Assembly: GCF_000264295.1 (NCBI RefSeq) | Contig: NZ_AJXT01000050.1 | Coordinates: forward strand, 1 to 64,000 | DNA: 64,000 nucleotides | Reading direction: 5' to 3' | From: Rhodanobacter spathiphylli B39 | GTDB taxonomy: Bacteria; Pseudomonadota; Gammaproteobacteria; Xanthomonadales; Rhodanobacteraceae | Part shown: positions 27,137-36,417 of the stretch, in pieces | How the letters are laid out: each line of letters opens with the position of its first letter | Position numbering within the stretch: the first letter of the stretch is position 1 | Notes under the pieces: generated by a model | Seen by the model: only the letters and a program-made list of their open reading frames with translations | Database searches by the model: none | What the model was told of the DNA's origin: nothing | Translations under genes and position numbers: made by a program

Positions 27137-28483
27137 TCAGGCCGTGGTCGCCAGGCCGTAGCGCTCCATGCGCCGATACAGCGCCTGGCGCGACAGGCCC
27201 AGGTTCTGCGCGGCGCGACTGACCACGCCGCCGGCCTTGTGCAGGGCCGCCTCCACCGTCTCGCGGCTGGGCTCGTCGAGATTGCGCGCGGCCGCGGCGG
27301 TCACGTGCTGCGGCAGGTTGAGTAGTTCCGGCGTGATCAGGTTGCCACCGGCCAGCAGGGCGGCGCGCTCGATCGCGTTCTTCAGTTCGCGCACGTTGCC
27401 CGGCCACGGATAGCCCAGCAAGGCGTCACGCGCCGCTTCGCCCAGTTCGGCGCGGCCGTCCAGGAAGAATTCGGCCAGCGGCAGGATGTCGTCGTTGCGC
27501 TCGGCCAGCGGCGGCAGGTTCACCTCGATCACGTTGAGCCGGTAGTACAGATCCTCGCGGAAGGTGCCGGCCTGGATCATCGCCTTGAGATCGGCATTGG
27601 TCGCCGACAGCACGCGCACCTTCGCCTGCCGCGTCCTGCCCGAGCCGAGCCGCTCGAACTGGCCGGTCTCCAGCACGCGCAGCAGTTTCATCTGGCCCGG
27701 CAGCGGCAGGTTGCCGATCTCGTCGAGGAACAGGGTGCCGCCATCGGCCAGTTCGAAACGCCCTTCGCGCGCCTTGTTGGCGCCGGTGTACGCGCCGGCC
27801 TCGGCGCCGAACAGCTCGGCCTCGATCAGCTCGCCCGGCAACGCGCCGCAATTCACCGCCACGAACGGCCCGCGCTTCACCGCCGAGTTCGCGTGCATGA
27901 TCGCCGCGATGCGCTCCTTGCCGGTGCCGTTCGGACCGGTGATCAGCACCGACACGTCCGAGCGCGCCACCTGGCAGGCCAGGTCCAGCGTGCGGGCCAT
28001 CGCCTCGGAGGCGAACACCAGGCTGTCCAGGTCGTATTTCTTCTGCAGCATCTCGCGTCGCTGGCGCCGCTCGCGGCGGCCCCGGTTCACCTCGCGGGTG
28101 GACTCGGACAGTTCCAGCAGGTTCTCTACCGTGGCCAGCAGCTTGTTGTCGTCCCACGGCTTGGCCAGGTAATCGGCGGCGCCGGCCTTGACCAGTTCCA
28201 CCGCGGTTTCCAGGTGCGTCCACGCGGTCAGCAGGATCACCGGCAAGTCGGAATGCTGCTCGCGAATCGCACGGAACAGCTCCACGCCCTCCTCGCCCGA
28301 GGTGGTGTCGGCGGTGAAGTTCATGTCCTGGATCACCACGTCGACCGCTTCGCGCTGCAGCAGCGCCAGCCCCTCGTCCGGGGTCAGCGCCACCAGCGCG
28401 CGGATCTCGTGCAACGACAACGCCAGCGACAGCGCCTCGCCCACGGCCGGGTTGTCGTCGATGATCAGTACGGTACGTGTCAT
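27137..28483 (-). CDS. Sigma-54-dependent response regulator (NtrC family)
   Basis: 448 residues. Receiver domain with acidic pocket DD at 9-10, phosphoacceptor D53 (VVIQDMNF) and Lys in YLAKPW; AAA+ domain with Walker A GPNGTGKE and the sigma-54-contacting loop GAYTGA (a common variant of GAFTGA), LFLDEIGNLPL, and FREDLYYRLNV; C-terminal Fis-type helix-turn-helix VSRAAQNLGLSRQALYRRM. It should activate sigma-54 promoters, and one lies upstream of the adaptor gene at 47990-48005. ATG 28483 chosen because upstream MCRKK adds nothing to the receiver fold. Confidence 0.95.
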   Translation of the reverse strand: MTRTVLIIDDNPAVGEALSLALSLHEIRALVALTPDEGLALLQREAVDVVIQDMNFTADTTSGEEGVELFRAIREQHSDLPVILLTAWTHLETAVELVKAGAADYLAKPWDDNKLLATVENLLELSESTREVNRGRRERRQRREMLQKKYDLDSLVFASEAMARTLDLACQVARSDVSVLITGPNGTGKERIAAIMHANSAVKRGPFVAVNCGALPGELIEAELFGAEAGAYTGANKAREGRFELADGGTLFLDEIGNLPLPGQMKLLRVLETGQFERLGSGRTRQAKVRVLSATNADLKAMIQAGTFREDLYYRLNVIEVNLPPLAERNDDILPLAEFFLDGRAELGEAARDALLGYPWPGNVRELKNAIERAALLAGGNLITPELLNLPQHVTAAAARNLDEPSRETVEAALHKAGGVVSRAAQNLGLSRQALYRRMERYGLATTA

Positions 28484-28568
28484 CTTTTTTCTGCACATGC
28501 GGACATGGATGCCGCTCCAGCGATAAAGGTTGCCATGACCATGGTCATGCGTACACCCGGGACCGGCT

Positions 28569-29804
28569 TCATGCCGACCGGGTCGCCACCACCGGCGGCA
28601 CCGCGGCGGCGCGACGCGCAGGCGCCAGCACCGCCAGCTGACCCAGCACCAGCATCAGCGCCGCGCCGAACGGCAGGTAGATCCACGGCAGACGCGACAA
28701 CTCGTAGTGGCGCATCAGCCACAGGTTCACCGCATAGGCCAGCAGCATGCCGAGCACGATGCCGGCACCCACCACCAGCAGGTTCTCGATCTGCACTTGG
28801 CGCAGGATGTCGACGCGGCGCGCGCCCAGTGCGCGGCGGATGCCGATCTGCCGCGTGCGCTGCTGCACCCAGTAGCCGGTCAGCCCCATGATGCCCACCA
28901 GGGCCACGATCAGCACCACCAGGCTGACCCCGGACAGCAGCCACACCGCCGCCTTCGACTTGGCCAGCATGTTCGCGCGCATGTCGGCGTACATCTGGTA
29001 GGTGGGCTCGAAGCCCTGGATCATCTCCACGCCCAGCTCGCGCGTGATGGTGGCCTTGACGGCCTGGCGCACGCGCTCGGCATCGCCTTCCACCCCCGCC
29101 CGCACGGCGAACACCGGCATCGGCCACTGCCCGGGCACGCCGGGGAAAAGCATGCTGTAGTCGATGTTGCTGCGGTTGTCCTGCTCCAGCTTGTTGCGCA
29201 TCAGGTGCTCGACCACGCCGACCACGGTGCGCCGCGCCGCATCCGCGTCCCGGCCGATCCGCACCACCTTGCCCAGGGCATGGCCATCGGGAAACAGGTG
29301 GTCGGCGAGAGCCTGCGTGATGATCGCCGGGCCACTCTGGTTGATGCCGATGTCGCGGTAGTCGATGCCCTGCTCGGTCGCGCTGAAATCGCGGCCGGCG
29401 ACCAGCTGCAGGTCCAGTGCCTCGCGCAGGTGATCGCCGATGTAGACCGCCGCATCGGCCTGGATGCCGGTCCCCTCGCCGATCACGTCACCGTTCATCT
29501 GGGCACTGGTCTCCATCGGCAGCGAACCGGCCAGGCCCACCGCGGCGACGCCGGGAATGGCTCGCAGCGACGCCTGCACCTCGCGCAGCCGGCTCGGCGG
29601 CCACGGCTTGCCGCGCGAGGCGATGTTCCACGCCACGACCAGCTTGTCCGGCTGGCCGATGCCGTCCGGCGCCAGGATCGGCACCAGTCGCTGCTGCAGC
29701 AGGAACAGCGCATTGCAGGCGATCGCGCAGGCCAGCGCCACCTGCAGCAGCACCAGCAGCGGCATCAGGCGATGGCGAAAGAGCGGTTGGATGATGTGTC
29801 GCAT
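28569..29804 (-). CDS. FtsX/MacB-type ABC permease, B member of pair 6
   Basis: 411 residues: N-terminal helix after MRHIIQPLFRHR, a periplasmic MacB-like domain of about 230 residues, then three C-terminal helices. RTRQIGIRRALGARRVDIL is the FtsX/MacB cytoplasmic coupling motif, and the tail reads AVPPVVATRSA as in the other B genes. It is the most diverged B copy, lacking the usual PILxxLRRHK start. It lies 15 bases after its A partner and 85 bases before the NtrC-type gene. Confidence 0.9.
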   Translation of the reverse strand: MRHIIQPLFRHRLMPLLVLLQVALACAIACNALFLLQQRLVPILAPDGIGQPDKLVVAWNIASRGKPWPPSRLREVQASLRAIPGVAAVGLAGSLPMETSAQMNGDVIGEGTGIQADAAVYIGDHLREALDLQLVAGRDFSATEQGIDYRDIGINQSGPAIITQALADHLFPDGHALGKVVRIGRDADAARRTVVGVVEHLMRNKLEQDNRSNIDYSMLFPGVPGQWPMPVFAVRAGVEGDAERVRQAVKATITRELGVEMIQGFEPTYQMYADMRANMLAKSKAAVWLLSGVSLVVLIVALVGIMGLTGYWVQQRTRQIGIRRALGARRVDILRQVQIENLLVVGAGIVLGMLLAYAVNLWLMRHYELSRLPWIYLPFGAALMLVLGQLAVLAPARRAAAVPPVVATRSA

Positions 29805-29819
29805 GATGATCGCGTTCCC

Positions 29820-31139
29820 CTAGCCCAGCTTGATCTGCATGGCCGGCGGCTGGCGGCACACGCGCCAGGCCGGCAGGATGCCCACCACCAGGCCGACGAC
29901 CAGCGACAACAGCAGCAGCGCGGCGAATGCCGAAACACTGAAGTGCGCCGCGTCGGCATAGGCCACCGGCTGCATGCGCACGATCCACAACCCCAGCCAG
30001 GTCAGCGGCAAGGCCAGCGCGCCGCCGATCAGGCCGAGCACGCCGGTCTCGACCAGGTGTTGCGCGAACACGTCGCGCCGCGACGCGCCCAGCGCACGGC
30101 GAATCGTCACGTCCGCCTGCCGGCGCAGGAAGCGCGCCGCCAGCAGGCCGGCCACGTTGACCAGGCACAGCAGCAGGAAGGCGCCGGCCAGCGCCAGGTT
30201 GAGGCCGACATCGTCGGGCACCACGTGGTTCATGCTCATCCACGACGGCACGCCGTACAGCGCGACCTGCGGCGGATACACGAAGCGCCCGGCCGCATGC
30301 TGCGCATCGGCGTAGCCCGCGACGAACCGGTCATACGCAGCCACCGTCGCCGGCGTATCCAGCGCCACCCACACCTCCAGCCAGCGGCACTTGTCCACCT
30401 CGGCCGACTGGAAGCTGACGACCGCCGCGCCCTTGCCGCATTCCCCCGCGGTCAGCGGCCCCACGCCCGCGGCCAGCGCCGCCTGCGCCGGCACGAAGAA
30501 CTGTTCCGGCTGGCCCAGCACGTTGCCCTGGTTGCGCTGCACGTCGAGGAATTGCGTGCGCGGCTTCCACGGCGCGCTGACCCCTACCACGCGGAAACTG
30601 CCGCTGCCCAGCGACACGCTGCGGCCCACCGCGTCCTCCGTGCCGAACAGCTTCTGCGCCAGCTCGCTGTCGATCACCACCACCGGTGCCTGCGCCGCCT
30701 GCTCCTCGGCGGTCCACGGCCGGCCATGGCGCAGCGGCACGCCGAGCATCGCCAGCAGCGGACCGTGGGCCAGCAGTCCCTGCACCTGGTCGGACTGCTT
30801 GCCGTCGGGGCGACCGACCAGCGTATAGCTCTGCGCCAGCGCCACCTGCTGGCGCGCCCGCTGCGCATCGACCAGCGCCTTCGCATCCGTCAGGTTCAGA
30901 TAGGCATCCGGCTTGTCGTAGTCGTTGTTGTTGGCGTCGACCGCTTGGCGGGCATCCATCGTCACCACGTGCAGATACGGACTGATGCCCGGCAACGGCT
31001 CGCCGGACAGCGCGCCGAAGATGGTCAGCGCCGTCATGCACGAGGCGATCCCGATCGCCATGGTCAGGACCAGCAGCAGAACCATCGACGGCCCCTGCCG
31101 GCAACGCCGCCAGGCCAGGTCAAGGTAGTAGCGGAACAT
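29820..31139 (-). CDS. FtsX/MacB-type ABC permease, A member of pair 6
   Basis: 439 residues beginning MFRYYLDLAWRRCRQG, an ATG giving the same start as the other A genes. Helix near residues 18-40, periplasmic domain with SGEPLPGISP (the A-type SGDPLPG motif), three C-terminal helices and the coupling motif QADVTIRRALGASRRDVF. It ends with the A-type tail RVCRQPPAMQIKLG. Paired with the B gene 15 bases downstream; probably forms a heterodimer using the shared ATPase. Confidence 0.9.
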   Translation of the reverse strand: MFRYYLDLAWRRCRQGPSMVLLLVLTMAIGIASCMTALTIFGALSGEPLPGISPYLHVVTMDARQAVDANNNDYDKPDAYLNLTDAKALVDAQRARQQVALAQSYTLVGRPDGKQSDQVQGLLAHGPLLAMLGVPLRHGRPWTAEEQAAQAPVVVIDSELAQKLFGTEDAVGRSVSLGSGSFRVVGVSAPWKPRTQFLDVQRNQGNVLGQPEQFFVPAQAALAAGVGPLTAGECGKGAAVVSFQSAEVDKCRWLEVWVALDTPATVAAYDRFVAGYADAQHAAGRFVYPPQVALYGVPSWMSMNHVVPDDVGLNLALAGAFLLLCLVNVAGLLAARFLRRQADVTIRRALGASRRDVFAQHLVETGVLGLIGGALALPLTWLGLWIVRMQPVAYADAAHFSVSAFAALLLLSLVVGLVVGILPAWRVCRQPPAMQIKLG

Positions 31140-31200
31140 CAGCCGATCCCCCGCTTGCAAGGCGCTTGTCGTGGCAGTGCCATCGTGAACAACTCCATGC

Positions 31201-32433
31201 TCATGTCGAACGCGTCGCCACGACGGGCGGCACCGCCGCCGCGCGCAACGCCGGCCCCAGCACCGCCAGCTGGCCCAGGCCCCACAGCACCAGCGCGCCC
31301 ATCGGCAGATAGAACAGCGGCAGGCGCGCCAGTTCGTAGTGCTGCATCAGCTCCGCGTTCAACAGGAAGGCCAGCAGCATGCCCAGCGCGATGCCGACGC
31401 CGACGATCAGGAAATTCTCGGTCTGGAAGTAGCGCAGGATGTCGCCGCGCGTGGCGCCGATGGCACGGCGGATGCCGATGCTGCGCGTGCGCTGCTGCAC
31501 CCAGAAATTGGCCAGCCCGGTAATGCCCAGCGCGGTGACGAACAGCAGGCCCAGGGCCGAAGCCAGCAGCAGGCCGATCATGGTGGTGTCGCGCTGGAAG
31601 TAGGCCGCCCGGATCTCCTCGTAGGTCTGCGTGCGGGCGGCACTGATCAGCCGGTTCGCGTTGAGCTTCAGCAATTCCGCCGAACCTTCCTGCAGAACCC
31701 GCGCCCGATCGCCGGGGGCGGTGCGCAGCACGTAGAGCACGCCGGAGCCCGGCGGCAGCTGCGGCCAGATCATGCTGTCCTCGTCCACCCCCGGCGAGCG
31801 CAGGTTCGGGCGCAGGAACCGGTCGACGATGCCCACGATGCGAATGTAGTTGTCGCCGTCGTACATGCTCTGGCCCAGCGCCTGCTTGCCCGGATACAGG
31901 TGTTGCGCCAGCGCGCGACTGACGATGGCCACCGCGGGCTTGCCCTGGCTCACGTAGTCTTCCGGCCGGAAGTCGCGTCCCGCGACCAGGTGCAGGCCCA
32001 GCGTGCCGACCAGGCCGGGGGTGCCGTCGTAGACGGCAGGTTGCATGCAACCGCTGCCTTCGATCGTATTGAGCTGCATCGCCCGATCCAGCGCCTGCTT
32101 GCTGGGGCAGATGCCGCTGGACGACTCGCTGCGATCCAGCGGCAGCGAATAGCTGACCGCCACCGCCGACTGCACGCCGCGCACGCCACGCAGGGCAGCC
32201 AGGTCCGCGGCATGCCGCGCCTGCGGATTCTCGCCCTCCTCGATGCTCGCGCTGGGGATCACCGACAGCTCGCTTTCGGCGATCCCGGTCGGCACGCTGA
32301 TCCGCTGCAGGCGGTTGGCGATCATGAACACCACGTTGCAGACGATCGCGCAGGTCAGGGCAGCCTGCAGCACCAGCAGGGTCGCGGTAAGTTTGTGTCG
32401 ACGCAGGGTCGAGAGTATCGGGCGCAGTTCCAT
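31201..32433 (-). CDS. FtsX/MacB-type ABC permease, B member of pair 5
   Basis: 410 residues beginning MELRPILSTLRRHKLTATL; the ATG lies 11 bases after the A5 stop. Same topology as other B genes: one N-terminal helix (LVLQAALTCAIVCNVVFMI), a periplasmic domain, then three helices with RTRSIGIRRAIGATRGDILRYFQTEN and the tail AVPPVVATRST. Sequence is closest by eye to the pair 3 B gene (STLRRHK start). Two Cys in its periplasmic region (SGICPSK, SGCMQP) are not shared with most siblings. Confidence 0.9.
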   Translation of the reverse strand: MELRPILSTLRRHKLTATLLVLQAALTCAIVCNVVFMIANRLQRISVPTGIAESELSVIPSASIEEGENPQARHAADLAALRGVRGVQSAVAVSYSLPLDRSESSSGICPSKQALDRAMQLNTIEGSGCMQPAVYDGTPGLVGTLGLHLVAGRDFRPEDYVSQGKPAVAIVSRALAQHLYPGKQALGQSMYDGDNYIRIVGIVDRFLRPNLRSPGVDEDSMIWPQLPPGSGVLYVLRTAPGDRARVLQEGSAELLKLNANRLISAARTQTYEEIRAAYFQRDTTMIGLLLASALGLLFVTALGITGLANFWVQQRTRSIGIRRAIGATRGDILRYFQTENFLIVGVGIALGMLLAFLLNAELMQHYELARLPLFYLPMGALVLWGLGQLAVLGPALRAAAVPPVVATRST

Positions 32434-32444
32434 GCTGGATGTCC

Positions 32445-33758
32445 TCACAAGGCCTTCAGTTGCAGTGCGGGCGGCACGCGACACGCGCGCCATGTCGGCA
32501 ACAGGCCGGCCAGGAGGCTGGCGGCGACCGCCAGCGCGAACGTGCCCAGCAGCATCGACGTGTCCATCTGCGCCAGTTGCGCATAGTCGTCGGGGCGATG
32601 GCGCACGCTCCACAGGCCGAGCTGGGCGATCAGCAAGCCGGACAGGCCGCCGGCCACGCCGACCATCGCCGACTCGATGCCCAGTTGCAGGAAGATGTCG
32701 CGCCGTCGCGCGCCCAGTGCGCGACGCACGCTGATCTCGCCGCTGCGGCGCAGGAACTTTGCCAGCAGCAAGGCCATGATGTTGACGATGCACACGAACA
32801 GGAAGCCCAGCGCCAGCCACAGCTGCAGGCGCACATCCGTGGGCACCAGGTTGCGGTGCGCCAGCCAGCCCATCAGGCTGTACAGCTTCGCCTCCGTGGG
32901 CGGGCGCTGGAAACGGCCCAGCGCCTTCTGCTGGGCAGAATAGTCGAGCAGGAACTGGCGATACGCCTGCACCTGTCCGGGGCTTTGCAGTTGCACCCAG
33001 AATTGCAGCCAGGACATGTTGGCGCTGGTCATGGAATCAGCGGCGTCGTCCTTGCCCCAGCCGGATTGATTCCCGTTGGTGGGCAACTTCAGGTCCACCG
33101 CGGCGGTCAACGGCAGGAAGAACTGATCCGCATCGCCAAACGATTGCGCCGACAGGTCGGCATGGAACATCGGCTGCGGCTGCCAGTCGGCGGTGACGCC
33201 GATCACGCGGAAGTCGTGTTCGCCCAGTCGCACGACCTGACCGATGCCGCCGCTGTTGCCGAACAGCTTGCGATCCAGCGTCTCGCCGAGCACCACCACA
33301 TGCGTCCGTGAGGCATCGTCGGCGGCGGACCAGCCCTGTCCATGCTCGAACGAGATGCCGAACATCGCGAAGATGTCCGCCGTGGCATAACGCCCATCCA
33401 CGCGGAACGGACGCACGTCCGCCCGCGCGGGGCGCACCAGCAGCGAGCCACCGGCCATCGCCGCCTGCCGCGTGGCGAGATGCGCCTCGAGCAGGGCCAT
33501 CGCATCCGGCCAGGTGAGATTGTCGGTCGGGTCGGGGCCATCGCTGCGATGCTTGTAATCCAGCGGCAGCGGGTCGAGGTGCGGCGTGAACAACGTCGCG
33601 CTGCGCCCGGGCAGCGGATCGTTGGTCATCACGTGCAGCACCGTGATCATCGTCATGCTGGCGCCGATGCCCAGGCCGATCGCCAGCACCATCAACGCGG
33701 TAAGCACCTTGTTGCGCTTCAGGCTGCGCAGTGCCAGATCCAGGTAGTAGCCGAACAT
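32445..33758 (-). CDS. FtsX/MacB-type ABC permease, A member of pair 5
   Basis: 437 residues beginning MFGYYLDLALRSLKRNKVLTAL. Topology and motifs as in the A family: IGLGIGASMTMITV in the first helix, NDPLPGRS, periplasmic domain, then three helices with RRSGEISVRRALGARRRDIF and the tail ACRVPPALQLKAL. It follows the hydrolase gene by 58 bases and is 11 bases from its B partner. Confidence 0.9.
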   Translation of the reverse strand: MFGYYLDLALRSLKRNKVLTALMVLAIGLGIGASMTMITVLHVMTNDPLPGRSATLFTPHLDPLPLDYKHRSDGPDPTDNLTWPDAMALLEAHLATRQAAMAGGSLLVRPARADVRPFRVDGRYATADIFAMFGISFEHGQGWSAADDASRTHVVVLGETLDRKLFGNSGGIGQVVRLGEHDFRVIGVTADWQPQPMFHADLSAQSFGDADQFFLPLTAAVDLKLPTNGNQSGWGKDDAADSMTSANMSWLQFWVQLQSPGQVQAYRQFLLDYSAQQKALGRFQRPPTEAKLYSLMGWLAHRNLVPTDVRLQLWLALGFLFVCIVNIMALLLAKFLRRSGEISVRRALGARRRDIFLQLGIESAMVGVAGGLSGLLIAQLGLWSVRHRPDDYAQLAQMDTSMLLGTFALAVAASLLAGLLPTWRACRVPPALQLKAL

Positions 33759-33816
33759 TCCCTTCCCTCGAGTTTCCCCACCCATGCCGACCGGCATGGG
33801 TGCCGTGCGTATCGCC

Positions 33817-35010
33817 TCAATCTCCGCGGGTGACCTCCGCCGGCGCCGCGTCGCCGAGCTTCTGCGCCAATGGCAGCGCATCCGTCACCAGGTGCATCAG
33901 GAAGCGGCCCGGCTGCTCCTGCATCACCATGTGCGCCGAGTCGGCAAACAGCACCATGTGTTTAGACGGTGCGTGGATGCGCCCGAACCATTGCTCGGCC
34001 AGTTCGTGCGAGGTGGTGTAGTCGTGCTGCCCGACGAACAGGATCACCGGGCAACCGAAGTCCGTCATGTCATCGAGATCCACGTCGAGCAGCGGCTGCA
34101 ACAGGTGGTTGAGCGTGTACACGCTGCCCTTGCCGATCGCGTCGAGTCCGGCTTGGTCGTAGTCGGGCGAGAGACCCTCGGCATCGGCCTCATAGGAGAA
34201 GTCCTTGCGGCCATGAGTGAGGCCGCCGTAGTAGGTCTCCCACTTGCTGCGCGTGCCGATGCGCTGCAGCGTCATCGGCACCGTGCCCGGGTAGGGCATC
34301 AGCGCCTCCAGCTCGCGCACGGCCTGCGGGTTGTGGTCGGCCTTTGCCGCACGCAGGGCGAAGGCGAAGCCGATCTCCTCGTTCCTGCGCACGTTCACCA
34401 CCTGGCCCACGCCGATATAGGCATGGAACCAGTCCGGATGCTGCCGGGCCAGCCGCGTGCCCAGCACCGTGCCCCAGGAATGACCGAGCAGGAAGATCTT
34501 CCGCTTGCCGTAATGCTGGCGCAGGTACTGCACGACCTGCGCCGCATCGTCGGTCATGCCTTCGATGGTCATGCCCGGCGACATCTGCTGCTCGGTGTTG
34601 GCAGCGTAGGTCTTGCCCGCACCGCGCTGGTCCCATTGCACGACGGTGAAGAAGTCCTCCCACGGCGACTGGAAGGTGTAGCTGGCCGGCATCGTCACCG
34701 CGGCGGGGCCACCGTGGAGGAACAGCAGGATCGGATTGCGCCGGTCGCGTCCGCGGATCGACAGCCACTGGTCGATGCCGCCGATGCGCAGCTTGATGCG
34801 TTCGTCCACCCCGTTCGGCGAGACGATCCTGCGGGTGTTGCCGATGATGCGGCTGACTTCGGCGCGCGAAATCATCTCCGCTGCAGCGCCGGAGGACGCG
34901 ACAGGTGCGGCGGACGAGGCGGCCGTCGCCTGGACGGCCGATGCATCGCGCCACGGCGCGCCCAGCGCGGCCATCGCCAGGAGCAGGAATGCGGTACGGA
35001 ACATGCTCAT
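33817..35010 (-). CDS. Secreted alpha/beta-hydrolase, prolyl-aminopeptidase (S33) type
   Basis: 397 residues with a signal peptide (FRTAFLLLAMAALGAPWRDASA). Oxyanion loop FLHGGPA, nucleophile in GHSWGTVLG, acid in FVGQHDYTT and catalytic His in ADSAHMVM form a complete triad, and VVQWDQRGAGKT is the proline-iminopeptidase family motif. It would act in the periplasm. It is the only non-permease gene inside the twelve-permease array, between pairs 4 and 5, which hints that the exported or sensed substrate is a peptide or a small ester/amide. Two start ATGs lie six bases apart. Confidence 0.88.
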   Translation of the reverse strand: MSMFRTAFLLLAMAALGAPWRDASAVQATAASSAAPVASSGAAAEMISRAEVSRIIGNTRRIVSPNGVDERIKLRIGGIDQWLSIRGRDRRNPILLFLHGGPAAVTMPASYTFQSPWEDFFTVVQWDQRGAGKTYAANTEQQMSPGMTIEGMTDDAAQVVQYLRQHYGKRKIFLLGHSWGTVLGTRLARQHPDWFHAYIGVGQVVNVRRNEEIGFAFALRAAKADHNPQAVRELEALMPYPGTVPMTLQRIGTRSKWETYYGGLTHGRKDFSYEADAEGLSPDYDQAGLDAIGKGSVYTLNHLLQPLLDVDLDDMTDFGCPVILFVGQHDYTTSHELAEQWFGRIHAPSKHMVLFADSAHMVMQEQPGRFLMHLVTDALPLAQKLGDAAPAEVTRGD

Positions 35011-35017
35011 CGAAACT

Positions 35018-35061
35018 CCACGTCGAAACAAATTGAATGCCACGTCGAAACAAATTGAATG
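35018..35061. repeat. Perfect 22-bp tandem duplication upstream of the hydrolase gene
   Basis: The unit CCACGTCGAAACAAATTGAATG occurs twice back to back, ending 7 bases before the hydrolase start region. It is AT-richer than its surroundings. It could duplicate a regulator site or be a recent slippage event. Confidence 0.9.
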
Positions 35062-35117
35062 CGGTGGATCGCCGCCGAGCGGCGCCGTCATGGCAGCGTG
35101 CGAAGACAGCCACACGG

Positions 35118-36332
35118 TCACACGCTCCGCGTCGCCACGACCGGCGGCACCGCCGCCGCACGCAACGCCGGACCCAGCACGGCCAGCTGGCCCAGTACCC
35201 ACAGCGCCAGCGCCGCCACAGGCAGGTAGTACAGCGGCAGGCGCGGCAGTTCGTAGTGCTTCATCAGCACCAGGTTCAGCGCGAATGCCAACACCATGCC
35301 CAGCGCGATCCCGCCGCCGACGATCAGGAAATTCTCGGTCTGGAAGTAGTGCAGGATGTCGCGGCGGGTGGCGCCGATGGCGCGACGGATGCCGATCTGC
35401 CGACGGCGCTGCTGTACCCAGAAACTGGCCAGGCCGACGATGCCCAGCGCGGTGACCATCAGCATCGCGAAGATCACGCCGACCAGCATCGCGGCCATCA
35501 CGCGGTCGTTCTTGAAGACGTCGTGGCGCAGGTCGGACACGCTCTGGCTGGCTTCCCGATCGATCACCACCTCCGGCACCGCCTTGGCCACCGCCGCGAG
35601 TGCGTCGCGCATGACCCGCGGCATGTCGCCCGGATTGGCCCGCAACAGGTAGCTGCCGGTCAGGTAGGGACCCGGCTGCGCCGGCAGGAATACCGACCAC
35701 TGGCGTTGTTCCGGCGTCCACCCGGTGGGATCGGGCCGGACCAGATCCTTCAACACGCCGACGACGCGGTAGTGTGACTTCAGTGACCAGAACTCCTTGC
35801 CCAGCGGATCGGCGCCCGGCCACAAATGCTCGGCCAGCGCCCGGGTGATCTGCACGCTGCCGCCGTCGGGCATGAAGCCGGTGAAAGCCCGAAAATCGTC
35901 GGGTTGCGGCGCGCGTCCGGCGACGACCTTGGCGCCGAGTGCCTCAAGACTGCCCGGACCGCCCACGTAGAACTCGATCACGCCGCCAAAATGCTCGCCG
36001 GCCGCGTCGGTCGAAATTCCAGCGGTACCACGGCGGCTGCCGAACGGTATGGAGTTGATCGGCGACACCGATTCCACGCCGGGCACGGCGCGCAACGCGG
36101 CGAGCGCCCGCGCGTCCACGTCGGCTGCCTGGGCAGAGTCGTAGCCGGTCAGCTGCACCGAAGCGAGCGCCGCTTCATCCGCACCACTGACGATGTGCAT
36201 CGCCGAGACGCGCTGGGCAATGATGAAGCAGGCGTTGCACAGCACCGCGCACGCCAGCGCGATTTCCAGCGCGATCAGCGCGGTGGCGAGACGATGGCGG
36301 CGCAGCGCCGCGAGTATCGGTTGAATCTGCAT
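35118..36332 (-). CDS. FtsX/MacB-type ABC permease, B member of pair 4
   Basis: 404 residues beginning MQIQPILAALRRHRLATAL. N-terminal helix LIALEIALACAVLCNACFII, MacB-like periplasmic domain, three C-terminal helices with RRRQIGIRRAIGATRRDILHYFQTEN and the tail AAAVPPVVATRSV. The gap to its A partner is 85 bases, wider than in other pairs. The hydrolase gene follows after 107 bases. Confidence 0.9.
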   Translation of the reverse strand: MQIQPILAALRRHRLATALIALEIALACAVLCNACFIIAQRVSAMHIVSGADEAALASVQLTGYDSAQAADVDARALAALRAVPGVESVSPINSIPFGSRRGTAGISTDAAGEHFGGVIEFYVGGPGSLEALGAKVVAGRAPQPDDFRAFTGFMPDGGSVQITRALAEHLWPGADPLGKEFWSLKSHYRVVGVLKDLVRPDPTGWTPEQRQWSVFLPAQPGPYLTGSYLLRANPGDMPRVMRDALAAVAKAVPEVVIDREASQSVSDLRHDVFKNDRVMAAMLVGVIFAMLMVTALGIVGLASFWVQQRRRQIGIRRAIGATRRDILHYFQTENFLIVGGGIALGMVLAFALNLVLMKHYELPRLPLYYLPVAALALWVLGQLAVLGPALRAAAVPPVVATRSV

Positions 36333-36417
36333 TTCTCGTTACCTGATGCTTGGTGAGAACGGTCCTTTCTGAAAAATCCGGTCAGGGATGGCCGGGCTCT
36401 TGCGCAGGGAGGGCGCG

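Noticed and set aside
25255-28483. Two-component genes considered as the regulator of the adjacent metal-efflux operon
   Set aside because: No sigma-54 promoter is seen before the metal operon, while a perfect one precedes the permease locus, and the regulator gene follows the permeases in the same direction.
28707-31523. Long plus-strand open frame of more than 900 codons across the pair 5-6 permeases
   Set aside because: Composition is that of a GC-rich antisense shadow (Arg, Gln, His, Ala) and it crosses three well-supported genes and their gaps. No start signal or domain is visible.
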